NCBI RefSeq assembly: GCF_028288465.1
Contig: NZ_JAQBNR010000056.1
Coordinates: 1-64,000 of the forward strand
Reading direction: 5' to 3'
DNA from: Ferruginibacter sp.
Lineage (GTDB): Bacteria > Bacteroidota > Bacteroidia > Chitinophagales > Chitinophagaceae
DNA: 64,000 nucleotides
Shown: positions 17,814-28,077 of the stretch, one piece after another
How positions within the stretch are numbered: the first letter of the stretch is position 1
Layout: each line of letters opens with the position of its first letter
Made by a program: the position numbers and the translations under genes
Notes under the pieces: generated by a model
Databases searched by the model: none
Seen by the model: only the letters and a program-made list of their open reading frames with translations
What the model was told of the DNA's origin: nothing

Positions 17814-20618
17814 ATGAAAAACAGTTTACTGCTTTTTATGTGCGTAGCCATCTGCTCAGCAGCCTTTTCGCAGGCAACACTTAAGGGAAAATTGATAGAC
17901 AGTACAGCAAAAACACCGCTGGGTTTAGCTACCGTAACTGTTTTTAAAGCAGCTGATACAGCCATTATTACTTACAGGTTAAGTAACCCTGACGGCGATT
18001 TCAAAATTCCGGGGTTACCATTTGCCGTGAATTGCAGGGTTGTAGTTTCGTATAGTGGCTACCGTGGGTACAGGAGAGAATTTACGCTTAAAAGCGATCA
18101 GCCTGTTTTAGATCTTGGCAATGTTTACCTGTCTCCCGTTTCCGCAGCAATGGAGGAAGTGTTTGTATACGCAGAGCGGCCACCGGTTGTAATCAAAAAG
18201 GATACAGTTGAATTTAATGCGGCTGCTTTTAAAACATTACCCAATGCATTGGTAGAAGATCTTTTAAAAAAATTACCCGGGGTACAGGTAGATAAAGAGG
18301 GGAATATCATGGTTAATGGCAAACCTGTTAACAGGATATTGGTGGATGGCAAAACATTTTTTGGTGATGACCCAAAGATGGCTACCCGTAATTTGCCGTC
18401 GCAGGTAATCGATAAAGTGCAGGTAACGGATGATAAAGAAGAGATGTTGCGTAACGGAGATGATAATGCGAACAATGTAGGCAAGGTGATCAATCTTACA
18501 TTAAAAAAGGGTATAAAGAAAAGCATGTTCGGTAAAGCCTATGCCGGTGGCGGTGGAGGTCCCCAGGGTGGCCGGTATGAAACGGGAGCTATAGCAAATA
18601 TTTTTAGGGACACACTGCAGGTAAGTGTCATGGGGTATTCTAATAATCTTAACCGCCCCGGCTTTAGTGTAACCGATATGCGGCAAACAATGGGTATCAG
18701 CCGTTCTATCGAAACGATGGGAGGTAACTCTAACAATAACACCAATAACAGCAATTACGGTTCCACCTTCAGCATCAATGATATCAATTTTGGAGGCGAA
18801 TCACGGAACGGCGGTATCACAAAAAGTGATGGCGTAGGCATTAACATCAACCATTCGCCCAGCAATAAACGATCTGTCTATGGTCAATATTTTTATGGAC
18901 GTGTTAATACAGATGTGCAAACGGAGAACAGAACTGATATTTATAAACAAGATACCATAATAAGTAATTTTTCAAAACAACACTATACCGAAATCGGTAA
19001 TTCGCATGTGTTTGGAGCCGGTGCAAATTTAAAGCCCGACTCCACCGTCAACCTCATCATTGGCTTAAACTATGTAATATCCGGAACCACATCTGAAAGA
19101 AAGGATGGCAGGAGTGGAGTGAATAATTTTCTTGGCAAGCTAAACAACGGTCTTGTAAATAATACAGGCGACCTGAAAACTAACATGTATAGCCATAATA
19201 TAATGTTCACCAAACTATCTAAAAGTAAAAAAGGGCGGCGATTGAATATTACCCATTACATGGGATGGAACAAAAGAGACAGAGATGACTATACTGATGC
19301 CGACATTGCATACCAGCAGCCCGTTAGCAAAGATACCACTTACCAGCAACTGCGTAATGAATGGGTACCAACATGGACGGCTAACGTTGCCGGTAATTAC
19401 AGCGAACCGCTGATCAAAAACTTTTTCTTCAGGTTAGGTGCACGATACGATTATGAAAAACTGGATGACAGGGTTGGTACGTTTACAAATAACTCAGGTG
19501 ACCCTATCAAAGGTCTCAGCAGCAGGTTTACCAGGGAGAGCAATAAGTACAGCCTTGCAGGGGGAATTGAATACCGGTATAAAGATTTTACTTTCCGGCC
19601 GGGCATACGTTATCAATCGCAAAAATTTGAAAACAATGTATACTCATTAAACCAGTCAATTAAACAGGAGCAACGTAATGTGCTGCCACAGTTTGATTTT
19701 GTATATAAAAAATTATCGCTTTCGTATAACCGGGATGTAGTGTTACCCTATTACACCAACCTGCTACCAGTGTTGAACAATAGCAACCCTTATATGATAA
19801 GGTTGGGTAATCCTGATCTTCAACCGGCATTACAGGACAGGGTACGTATTAATTTGAATACGTATAGCCCTAAAAGTACCTTGGGTGTCTGGTCATGGTT
19901 TGAAGCTTCGCAATCGAAAAATGTGATAGTAGACAGCATTAGTTTAGATCAGGGTGGTATACAAACGGTATACCCCGTAAATGCAAATGGGTATAAACGT
20001 ATGGCCACTAATTTTGGTTTGTACCAGAATAAAAGGAATGCAAAGAATTTTATGATCCCCTGGAATTTTGGCACCTGGACCGAATATGTTCAAAATTATT
20101 TTTTCTATAATGGAATTCGTAGCCTGCAAAACAGGTTGAATTGTAATTTCTGGAGCGGCATCGGATTTAATTGGGATGATAAGCTGGAGCTTAACCAGGA
20201 GTACTCCCTTAGTTACCGCTTTGTAAAGAATAGCAATGCTGGTTTTGAAGATATCAAAACATTCAGCCAAACGATCGGTACAGAGGTGATAATCCGTTAT
20301 ATAAAACATGTAATATTCGATACAAGGTTGCGCTTGATCACGAATGATATGTTTGAAGATCCGGCATTGAAAAAGATATATCTATGGAATGCTGCGGTAA
20401 ATTTCACTTTCTTTAAAGATGAAAGAGCAGTATTGAGGATAAGTGCAAATGATATATTGAACCAGGGAAAAAATGTGTACATGTCTCCTAATCAAAATAC
20501 AGCATTCTTTTCTAAGGGCGATGTGCTGGCGCAGTATTTTTTGTCAACATTCACTTATAATCTACGGCCAGCAGGCGCAAAGAAAACAGCTGCGGGTGGA
20601 AAATGGTCTTTGTTTTAA
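17814..20618 (+). CDS. Outer-membrane beta-barrel protein with CarboxypepD_reg-like N-terminal domain
   Basis: Signal peptide; 'LKGKLIDSTAKTPLGLATVTVFK'; 'LLKKLPGVQVDKEGNIMVNGKPVNRILVDGKTFFGDDPKMATRNLPSQVIDKVQV'. Confidence 0.9.
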   Translation: MKNSLLLFMCVAICSAAFSQATLKGKLIDSTAKTPLGLATVTVFKAADTAIITYRLSNPDGDFKIPGLPFAVNCRVVVSYSGYRGYRREFTLKSDQPVLDLGNVYLSPVSAAMEEVFVYAERPPVVIKKDTVEFNAAAFKTLPNALVEDLLKKLPGVQVDKEGNIMVNGKPVNRILVDGKTFFGDDPKMATRNLPSQVIDKVQVTDDKEEMLRNGDDNANNVGKVINLTLKKGIKKSMFGKAYAGGGGGPQGGRYETGAIANIFRDTLQVSVMGYSNNLNRPGFSVTDMRQTMGISRSIETMGGNSNNNTNNSNYGSTFSINDINFGGESRNGGITKSDGVGININHSPSNKRSVYGQYFYGRVNTDVQTENRTDIYKQDTIISNFSKQHYTEIGNSHVFGAGANLKPDSTVNLIIGLNYVISGTTSERKDGRSGVNNFLGKLNNGLVNNTGDLKTNMYSHNIMFTKLSKSKKGRRLNITHYMGWNKRDRDDYTDADIAYQQPVSKDTTYQQLRNEWVPTWTANVAGNYSEPLIKNFFFRLGARYDYEKLDDRVGTFTNNSGDPIKGLSSRFTRESNKYSLAGGIEYRYKDFTFRPGIRYQSQKFENNVYSLNQSIKQEQRNVLPQFDFVYKKLSLSYNRDVVLPYYTNLLPVLNNSNPYMIRLGNPDLQPALQDRVRINLNTYSPKSTLGVWSWFEASQSKNVIVDSISLDQGGIQTVYPVNANGYKRMATNFGLYQNKRNAKNFMIPWNFGTWTEYVQNYFFYNGIRSLQNRLNCNFWSGIGFNWDDKLELNQEYSLSYRFVKNSNAGFEDIKTFSQTIGTEVIIRYIKHVIFDTRLRLITNDMFEDPALKKIYLWNAAVNFTFFKDERAVLRISANDILNQGKNVYMSPNQNTAFFSKGDVLAQYFLSTFTYNLRPAGAKKTAAGGKWSLF

Positions 20619-20650
20619 GCGGTGGATTGAACAATAATTGACCTGGAATA

Positions 20651-21994
20651 TCAGGAGGCTGGCAGGGAGGAGCCCCGGTACCTTTCAGGCCCTTCATTGA
20701 AAGTTATGGTAAAATTGGTGCACCCAGGCCGGATAGTTTGCAGATTAAATGAAGCGCCGTGACCTGAAAGAATTTCTTTCACGAGTGTAAGTCCAATACC
20801 CTGCCCGTCTTTTTTGGTACTGAAGAAAGGGCTGAAAAGCTGCTCATGAATTTGAGGTGATATGTCCATCCCATTATTAGAAATGATGAGGGTTTTTAAG
20901 CTGTCGTCTGCGGTAAAAGTTACGATGCCCTTTTCGCCGACGGCCTCTATGGCGTTCTTAACAATATTGATTAGCACTTGCTCCATTTGCTGCTCATCAC
21001 CATGAATAGTAAAATTATTTCCGGCAAGGCAGTATTCAAACTTTACTTGTTTTTCAGCGGCGATCAGTTCCATCAACTTTGTAATGGAATAAATCATTTT
21101 ATGAAGATCAAGCTGCACCATCTTTGGTTCCGGCAATCTGACGACGTCTGCAAAATTGCGCATAAATGCATTAAGATTGCTGTTCCGGCTCAATGCTACT
21201 TCCAGTGCTTCTTTCAGGGGCTCCTCTTCCTGCCGGTTCCATATTTTTTTTGAGTCCAGTGTGGATTGTATGATGGAATTGACAGGGCCAAGTGTATTGT
21301 TCACCTCATGTGCCATCATGCGGATAACCTTACCATAAGCCTTTTTTTCTGCAGCAAGTATTTCAGCAGTCAGCTCTTCAATCATAACAAAATGTCGGGC
21401 AAAGCCACGATCGATAAAATGGGATTTTTGAATTTTAAAAGTGGTGGCCCCGTTTAAAGTAACTGTTTTTGCTTCACCTGATTTTATTTGTTGTATTTGC
21501 TGAAGCAAAGGATTTTCAATGCTGCTGACTGGTTTATCCACCACATCTTTTTCCTCCAGGTTCAATAGTTTTAAAGCCCGTGGATTTATTTCATGTACTT
21601 CATCGTCGTAATTTAAAATCAGTATGCCGGTTGGCGAAGTATGAATTAATTTTTCCAAAAATAAATGCTGTTGTTCCTGCCTGGTACGCTCGCCTCTTAA
21701 TTCATCAATCATCTGGTTGTATACTTTTATCAGTTCATCCATTTCGTATTTTCCGGTAGTCACAAACTTCACATTAAAATCTTTATCCCTGATGGCTTCT
21801 GCGCCCTGCATCAGCAATTGCAGTGGCTGTATCAGTTGACGGTACAACTGCCAGGCAATTCCGATGGAAATCAGCACAAGCACTTCCGCCGCTATAAACA
21901 CGATTTTGTTTTGTTGAAAAATAAAATAGGTCAGCACCAGTGTAACAAGATGCAGAATAATTACAAACAAAATGAATTTAATCCGAAGTCTCAT
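20651..21994 (-). CDS. NtrB-like sensor histidine kinase (HAMP-PAS-HisKA-HATPase)
   Basis: 'MMAHEVNNTLGPVNSI' H-box, 'NIVKNAIEAVG' N-box, 'DGQGIGLTLVKEIL' G-box. Confidence 0.92.
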   Translation of the reverse strand: MRLRIKFILFVIILHLVTLVLTYFIFQQNKIVFIAAEVLVLISIGIAWQLYRQLIQPLQLLMQGAEAIRDKDFNVKFVTTGKYEMDELIKVYNQMIDELRGERTRQEQQHLFLEKLIHTSPTGILILNYDDEVHEINPRALKLLNLEEKDVVDKPVSSIENPLLQQIQQIKSGEAKTVTLNGATTFKIQKSHFIDRGFARHFVMIEELTAEILAAEKKAYGKVIRMMAHEVNNTLGPVNSIIQSTLDSKKIWNRQEEEPLKEALEVALSRNSNLNAFMRNFADVVRLPEPKMVQLDLHKMIYSITKLMELIAAEKQVKFEYCLAGNNFTIHGDEQQMEQVLINIVKNAIEAVGEKGIVTFTADDSLKTLIISNNGMDISPQIHEQLFSPFFSTKKDGQGIGLTLVKEILSGHGASFNLQTIRPGCTNFTITFNEGPERYRGSSLPAS

Positions 21995-23348
21995 CGTAGG
22001 GAATATGGTATTTATCTAAACGCCGGTAAAGGGAGCTTCTTGTTAAACCCAATGATGCTGCAGCCTTGGCGATTTTGTTTTTATGAAATTCCAATGATTT
22101 TTTTATCATCATCACTTCTATTTCATCCAGCGTTAAACTGCCTACTTCGGGTAACTGCAGGGTATTTTTCTTTGACGGCAGATTTAATTGCGGTTCAAAA
22201 TCAGTTACATCCAGTACATCTTTACGGCTTACTAAAACAGTACGCTCTACCAGATTTTTTAACTGCCTTATGTTACCCGGAAACTGCAGTTGCTGCAGCC
22301 ATTTCATAGCATGGGATGTCACAGAGAGGTGCGGACGGTTATAAATTTCTTTTAAATTATTAATCAAAAAATTTACCAGCAAAGGAATATCTTTTGGCCG
22401 TTCCCGCAGTGGGGGTAAGTGAATGGTGATGAGATTAATGCGGTACAACAGGTCTTCCCTGAATGTGCCTTTACTTACCATTTCATTCAGATCTTTATTG
22501 GTTGCGCAGATCAGTCTCACATCAACTGTTTTGGTTCTGCTGCTGCCCAGCACTTCGTAGGTACGGTCCTGCAATACCCGCAGCAATTTTACCTGGCTGC
22601 TGTGGTCGAGATCACCGATCTCATCTAAAAAAATCGTGCCTTTGTTGGCCATTTCAAACCGGCCGGTACGGTCTGTTCTGGCATCTGTAAAAGCTCCCCG
22701 GATATGTCCGAACATTTCACTTTCAAAAAGCGATGTAGAGATGCCGCCCAGGTTTACTTTTACAAATGGCTTGCCGCTGCGCAAACTATTGTTGTGAATG
22801 GCTTCCGCTACCAATTCTTTTCCAGTGCCGCTTTCCCCGGTTATTAATACAGATGCACCGGTTGCTGCAACGCTGCCGGCTGTTTCAAGTAGTTGCAACA
22901 GCCGCTCGTCTTCACCAATGATGTTTTGAAAATTATACAGGCTGTCTAACTGTTTGCGGGTATGGGTTTCTTTTTTTATTTCTTTTAAAGACAGGATGGT
23001 TTTTACAGATTGCAAGAGGTAGTCATTGCTCCAGGGCTTATTGATAAAATCGCTGGCACCCAGTTTCATTCCTTCCACCGCAAGCTCAATGGTGCCCCAT
23101 CCGGTAATAAGAATTACAGGTATGGCAGGATCTGATTTTTTTATTTCTTTCAGCAGGCTCATCCCCTCTCTGCCCGAAGTTTCAATAGAGAAATTAAGAT
23201 CGAGCAGGATCAATGAAACAGGTTGCGTGGCGATCATGGCAAGCGCCTTCTTTTGCGAATCCACCCCTTCCGCATTATAACCTGCTGTTTTAAACAACAA
23301 CAGCAAAGAGGCCCTCACAGCAATATCATCATCAATAATCAGTATCAT
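21978..23348 (-). CDS. Sigma-54-dependent response regulator (REC-AAA+-Fis)
   Basis: 'DLNFS' receiver, 'GESGTGKE' Walker A, 'GAFTDA' loop, C-terminal Fis HTH 'AAASLGLTRSSLYRRL'. Confidence 0.94.
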   Translation of the reverse strand: MILIIDDDIAVRASLLLLFKTAGYNAEGVDSQKKALAMIATQPVSLILLDLNFSIETSGREGMSLLKEIKKSDPAIPVILITGWGTIELAVEGMKLGASDFINKPWSNDYLLQSVKTILSLKEIKKETHTRKQLDSLYNFQNIIGEDERLLQLLETAGSVAATGASVLITGESGTGKELVAEAIHNNSLRSGKPFVKVNLGGISTSLFESEMFGHIRGAFTDARTDRTGRFEMANKGTIFLDEIGDLDHSSQVKLLRVLQDRTYEVLGSSRTKTVDVRLICATNKDLNEMVSKGTFREDLLYRINLITIHLPPLRERPKDIPLLVNFLINNLKEIYNRPHLSVTSHAMKWLQQLQFPGNIRQLKNLVERTVLVSRKDVLDVTDFEPQLNLPSKKNTLQLPEVGSLTLDEIEVMMIKKSLEFHKNKIAKAAASLGLTRSSLYRRLDKYHIPYDETSD

Positions 23349-23397
23349 AATGCCAACAACAATTTAATAAATTTTTGCGTAGATTTTTTTTCATTAA

Positions 23398-24582
23398 TTA
23401 TTCCTCGTGCAATGCAACTGCCGGAAAGATGGCTGCCGCCTGCCTGCCGGGATATAGCGCACAAATTATAACCAGCAGATAGATAAAGGTAATGGCCAAT
23501 GCCAGGGCGATGAGGTAAGTATTTGTTGCAAGGTTAAATACATTCATCAGCGGAAACTGGATGGCGAAAAAGGTACCAATGATGAGCGCCAGTGTAGCCA
23601 ATACCATCGCTTCGCCGATCAGTTGTTTTGATATGGCGGCACCGCTGGCACCCACCGCCCTGCGCAAACCAATTTCACTTTTTCGTTTATTGATATTGTA
23701 CCACAGCACACCAAACAATCCCAGCGCAACATTCACTACAAGAAAACCCGCCACGATTAAAATAATGATCACTCCCGTAAGCAAGCGCTGGTTTTTGCCG
23801 GTACGCAGTTTATCAAGATGTGAAATTTCAATACTTTTATTTTGTATGGCGCCGCTAAGCGCTTTATATAAGCGCCCTTCGAAATCAGCATCAGCAGTGG
23901 GTTTTACCTTTATCAGCATCACGCCACCCCATAACTGGTTACTGGTATCCACCCTGCTAAAAACAGCATTTTTGCGCCCCGTAAAGTCTCCTTCGTCTTT
24001 CATGTCGCTTACTACGCCTACTACCCTGTCGTGATCGTTCACGGTTTTTCCTATAGGATTGTCATTGCCAAAAAGTTCTTGTTTTAAGCTCTCATTTATC
24101 ACTACAGGTTTTTCCCTCGCTCCCATGTCGTCTTTAGAAAACCACCTACCTGCTTTAAGCTGTATACCCAATACATCCCGGTAAGCATCATCGGCACTGT
24201 ACAGATTTGTTCGTGCCTGTATCTTTCCATGATTAATCCCACCCCCGATGGTGGCATCCGAAAAAGGCGTATTCACATTAGAGAAGGCGACCTCCGCTAC
24301 CTGCGGCATTGCCTTTACGAGTTGTTTTAATGACGCCCGAAACTCAGTAACACTGTCAGTGTCGCTCATTCCGGCAGGATTATCATAACGGGTTGTCCAA
24401 ACATTTTCATATTCAAATCCCATAGGCCGGTTGTAGTTCTGATAAAAATATACCACCAGGGTAAACACTGCGAACATTACAATGAAGGAGATAAGCATCT
24501 CAATGATGAGCAAAAAGTTTTGCTTTTTTTTGTTCCAGATGAGTTTAAATAAATGCTGTAACATGTAAATTATTTTATACAA
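23398..24582 (-). CDS. ABC transporter permease (MacB/FtsX type)
   Basis: 'KRKSEIGLRRAVGASGAAISKQLIGEA'. Confidence 0.9.
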   Translation of the reverse strand: MYKIIYMLQHLFKLIWNKKKQNFLLIIEMLISFIVMFAVFTLVVYFYQNYNRPMGFEYENVWTTRYDNPAGMSDTDSVTEFRASLKQLVKAMPQVAEVAFSNVNTPFSDATIGGGINHGKIQARTNLYSADDAYRDVLGIQLKAGRWFSKDDMGAREKPVVINESLKQELFGNDNPIGKTVNDHDRVVGVVSDMKDEGDFTGRKNAVFSRVDTSNQLWGGVMLIKVKPTADADFEGRLYKALSGAIQNKSIEISHLDKLRTGKNQRLLTGVIIILIVAGFLVVNVALGLFGVLWYNINKRKSEIGLRRAVGASGAAISKQLIGEAMVLATLALIIGTFFAIQFPLMNVFNLATNTYLIALALAITFIYLLVIICALYPGRQAAAIFPAVALHEE

Positions 24583-24594
24583 TGAATCAAATTG

Positions 24595-25836
24595 CTATTG
24601 CGCTTTTAAGGCGCTAACCACCTGCATACGCGACATGCGCCAAGCAGGAAAAACTCCTGATAAAAACCCAAAAACCAGGCAGGCGAAAAGGCTGAAAAGT
24701 AATACCCGGAAATTAATGCTCAGTTCCATATCGGGTATAATATTACTGCGATTGAATACCTGGATGATAATAAACGAAAGCATGATACCAATAAGGCAAC
24801 CAATAAATGTAATGATCAGGTTTTCTACAATAAACTGGTACACCAGTGTTTTGGAAGAAGCCCCAAACGCTTTGCGCACGCCAATTTCAGAGTACCGGTC
24901 CATGATACGGCTAATATTGATATTAACCAGGTTGAGTGTTGGTAGTGACAAAAAAAGCAGGAAGAAAATGCTTATGATCAAAATAAATTTCCCTATACCG
25001 GAATCAGCGCCATTGCCAAAGGGTAGTCCCCGGGTAAAAGCTTCCAGGTAACTATCCGCATACGTAAATCTCAAATCAAGATCCTTGCTTAGCATTGGTA
25101 TTTTGGCAACCATCTGGTTATATTCAGTTTTCATTTTATCAATATCATCTTTTGAATGCAACAGCAGCACACCGGTATAATCTCCAATCAGGTCTGTGTT
25201 GTGAATGTCCTCTTTTGAAAGCGTGTAAGGAGCAAACATATCGGCATAAAAATATTCCCGCGAAAGAGGCACATTTTTTACAACGCCGGTAATCCGGTAT
25301 TGTATGTTGTCTGTCTCAATGTATTTACCAACTGCCGCAACCCCATTGCCAAAATAATTGTTGCGGGTGCTTTCAGAAATAACGGCTACTTTTTCAGCGT
25401 TGTCAATTTCTTGTTTGGTGTATGGCTTACCTTCCAAAAATTGATACTGCAGCACGTCCCAAAACTGATCATTGGTGTACGACAGTTGGGTGACCATTTT
25501 TTTGTTATTGATATAAGTACTGGTAGCATAGTTGTGTGATATAAGCGCCAGCTTCTCGGGTGTTTTCAATTTGGATACATAGTGCTCAAAAAAATAAAAA
25601 CTTGGGCCGGCACTGATATCTGACCCGCTTTTTGAACCCTTGTATTTCATGCGGGTCACGAACAGTTCCCTGTCCCTTGCGGTATCAGGATAACCGGCAC
25701 TCAATACATGATCCGTTAAAGCAGCAACAACGATTACAATGGTGAGTGTAAAGCTGATGCCAAACAGGCTGATGAAAGTAAAAAATTTTCTGCGCTTTAA
25801 AACCGCGATGGCTATTTTAAAATAATTTTTAAGCAT
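24595..25836 (-). CDS. ABC transporter permease (MacB/FtsX type)
   Basis: 'DRYSEIGVRKAFGASSKTLVYQFIVENLI'. Confidence 0.9.
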   Translation of the reverse strand: MLKNYFKIAIAVLKRRKFFTFISLFGISFTLTIVIVVAALTDHVLSAGYPDTARDRELFVTRMKYKGSKSGSDISAGPSFYFFEHYVSKLKTPEKLALISHNYATSTYINNKKMVTQLSYTNDQFWDVLQYQFLEGKPYTKQEIDNAEKVAVISESTRNNYFGNGVAAVGKYIETDNIQYRITGVVKNVPLSREYFYADMFAPYTLSKEDIHNTDLIGDYTGVLLLHSKDDIDKMKTEYNQMVAKIPMLSKDLDLRFTYADSYLEAFTRGLPFGNGADSGIGKFILIISIFFLLFLSLPTLNLVNINISRIMDRYSEIGVRKAFGASSKTLVYQFIVENLIITFIGCLIGIMLSFIIIQVFNRSNIIPDMELSINFRVLLFSLFACLVFGFLSGVFPAWRMSRMQVVSALKAQ

Positions 25837-25904
25837 GACGAAACATTATGAATTGTGAGTTATGAGTTATGAGTGCAGGTACTGCCTGCGCATTAACTAC
25901 TTTT

Positions 25905-26570
25905 TTATTGCACTTGTGAGCCATCAAACAGCCGTACTAAACGGTGCGTTTTTTTCGCCATTTGTTCATCGTGTGTTACCATTACAATGGTGGTGCCTTC
26001 TGTGCGGTTTAAGTTAATCAGTATTTCCATAATCTCATTGCCCATGGCACTATCCAGGTTGCCGGTGGGTTCATCCGCCAGGATAATTTCCGGCTCACCT
26101 ACAATGGCCCTTGCTATGGCTACCCGCTGTTTTTGCCCTCCGGACAACTGGGTGGGAAAATGTTTCACCCTGTTACTTAAACCTACTTTAGCCAATGCCG
26201 CAGTGGCCAGCTCTTTTCGTTGTTTGGCAGTACTGCTCCGGTAAAGCAATGGTAGTTCAACATTATCCAGCACTTTTAAATCGTTGATGAGGTGATAGCT
26301 TTGAAAAATAAAGCCAATCTTTTTATTGCGGAACTGCGCCAGTTGTTTATCGGAAAAACCTGTTGTTTGCTGGGTGTCTATTTTTATTTCTCCTTTCGAA
26401 GGCGCATCCAGTAATCCCATAATATTCAGCAGTGTACTTTTACCACAGCCTGAAGGCCCCATGATGGAAAGAAATTCGCCTTTGGCTACATTTAAACTAA
26501 TGCTGTTGAGTGCCAGCGTTTCCACGGTATCAGTACGATAGACTTTTTCAATTTTTTCTAAATGTATCAT
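25905..26570 (-). CDS. ABC transporter ATP-binding protein (MacB/LolD type)
   Basis: Walker A 'GPSGCGKST', signature 'LSGGQKQRVAIARAI', Walker B 'IILADEPTGNLD'. Confidence 0.95.
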   Translation of the reverse strand: MIHLEKIEKVYRTDTVETLALNSISLNVAKGEFLSIMGPSGCGKSTLLNIMGLLDAPSKGEIKIDTQQTTGFSDKQLAQFRNKKIGFIFQSYHLINDLKVLDNVELPLLYRSSTAKQRKELATAALAKVGLSNRVKHFPTQLSGGQKQRVAIARAIVGEPEIILADEPTGNLDSAMGNEIMEILINLNRTEGTTIVMVTHDEQMAKKTHRLVRLFDGSQVQ

Positions 26571-26609
26571 GTTGTTATTTTAATGGTTTGATTATTATTG
26601 GCGATCCCT

Positions 26610-28073
26610 TTACTGATAACTGATCTTACTGTTTTTTTCAAAATCGTATAAGGATAAATACCGCAACTGGTAATAAGCCCCCCAGTAATCCCGCAGCGCA
26701 GCAATATAATCCCGTTTGGCCTGGTCCTTTTCCTGGAAGGCAATGCTCAGATCCGTGATGCTTAAATTACCGAGTACATACCGCTCTTTGGCAATGAGGT
26801 ATTTTTCACTGGCGATACTGTCGGCATTGGCTGTTAATACAAGTTGCTCCTTCATCATATCAAACAAGGTAACCTGTGTTACAATCTCCTGCGTAAAAAT
26901 TTGCTTGTCCTGCTCCACCGCATAGTTGGTAAACTGCAGGTTAGCTTCGGCTGTTTTTATTCTTGATTTTGATCTTCCCCAGTCAAGTATCGGTATGGCG
27001 AATATCAACTGTACCTGCTGCTGGTCTTTGGGTGATTGGTACACTTTGGAAATGTTGACGGCGCTTTTTGAAAAACCCAATTGAGCGGTAAGAGATGCAT
27101 TCAACCCATTGTCCCCTTTTGCTTTTGAGATGTCGCGTTTTGCTTCGGCAATGCGTCGTGCGAAAGCAATGGCATCGCTCCTATTGGCGAACGCCTCTTG
27201 CAAAACCTTATCAACCGGTACCGTCATGCTGATGATGGCGGCAGGTAAAGAGAGAGCGATTTTAGTAGTGTCCTGCAATCCGCTGTAAGAGCGAAGGTTT
27301 AGCGTGGCGATCTCCACATCCCGCCTGGCAATGCCTGCGGCTTTCTGTGCTTTTAGTTGCTCTAACTGCAATTGTAAAATTTCATTTTTTGATATTTTTC
27401 CGAGGTTGAATTTTTCATTCGCTATCTCCAAAATATTTTTCGTGTTGCTTACATTGGTGGTTGCAATCTGCAGGTTTACCTGCGCCAGCAGCAGATCGAA
27501 AAAGTACCCGCTGGCTTTGTAGGCGATGGCTTCCATTGATTCAATAAACTGCTGTTTGCTTTCTGAATATTTTAACGGCTGAATCTTTTTTTCCCATTTT
27601 AAATTATTGAACTGAAATAAAGGCTGGCTGTACCCTATGCCAAAAGGTACACCGTTGTACAGGGTGTTGTTTCTTTCAAAATCATCAAAGCGCTGTAATT
27701 GTGTTGTGCCATACACATTGCCACCGGTAGCCGAAATGGCCTGGCTGAAAGAAAGATTGAGCGATGAATTGTTGTTCTTTATCGGCTGAAATAAAATGGT
27801 GCCATCGGGCTGTTGTACTTCAACAAATGATTTGTTGTAGGCTGGTAACCTTCCATCCAATGATAGCTGTGGCTGGTAATTGGATTTAAAAGTACGGTAC
27901 TCCCAATACTTAGTTTCTTTAATGGTAGAGGCCTGTTTGGAAGCAATGGATTTTGCTTTTGCCATCGCCACCACTTCCTCCAGGCTAAGGGTGAGCGTAT
28001 CATTTTTTACCTGGCAAAAGCCGGTGAAAAAAAAGAAGCAAAATGTAGTGGTATAGATAAACCGGAGTTTCAT
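26610..28073 (-). CDS. TolC family outer-membrane efflux protein
   Basis: Signal peptide, long coiled-coil helices, 'KERYVLGNLSITDLSIAFQEKDQAKRDYIAALRDYW'. Confidence 0.9.
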   Translation of the reverse strand: MKLRFIYTTTFCFFFFTGFCQVKNDTLTLSLEEVVAMAKAKSIASKQASTIKETKYWEYRTFKSNYQPQLSLDGRLPAYNKSFVEVQQPDGTILFQPIKNNNSSLNLSFSQAISATGGNVYGTTQLQRFDDFERNNTLYNGVPFGIGYSQPLFQFNNLKWEKKIQPLKYSESKQQFIESMEAIAYKASGYFFDLLLAQVNLQIATTNVSNTKNILEIANEKFNLGKISKNEILQLQLEQLKAQKAAGIARRDVEIATLNLRSYSGLQDTTKIALSLPAAIISMTVPVDKVLQEAFANRSDAIAFARRIAEAKRDISKAKGDNGLNASLTAQLGFSKSAVNISKVYQSPKDQQQVQLIFAIPILDWGRSKSRIKTAEANLQFTNYAVEQDKQIFTQEIVTQVTLFDMMKEQLVLTANADSIASEKYLIAKERYVLGNLSITDLSIAFQEKDQAKRDYIAALRDYWGAYYQLRYLSLYDFEKNSKISYQ

Positions 28074-28077
28074 GCGG

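Noticed and set aside
18125-18526. 133-aa minus-strand ORF inside the beta-barrel gene
   Set aside because: Shadow ORF in low-stop antisense frame
18718-18760. Asn-rich stretch (NSNNNTNNSN) in the beta-barrel protein as a tandem repeat or CRISPR-like array
   Set aside because: Simple low-complexity linker inside a coding frame; no spacer/repeat periodicity
21818-22309. 163-aa plus-strand ORF across the HK/RR junction
   Set aside because: Antisense to two strong two-component genes
23561-24034. 157-aa plus-strand ORF inside the ABC permease
   Set aside because: Antisense shadow
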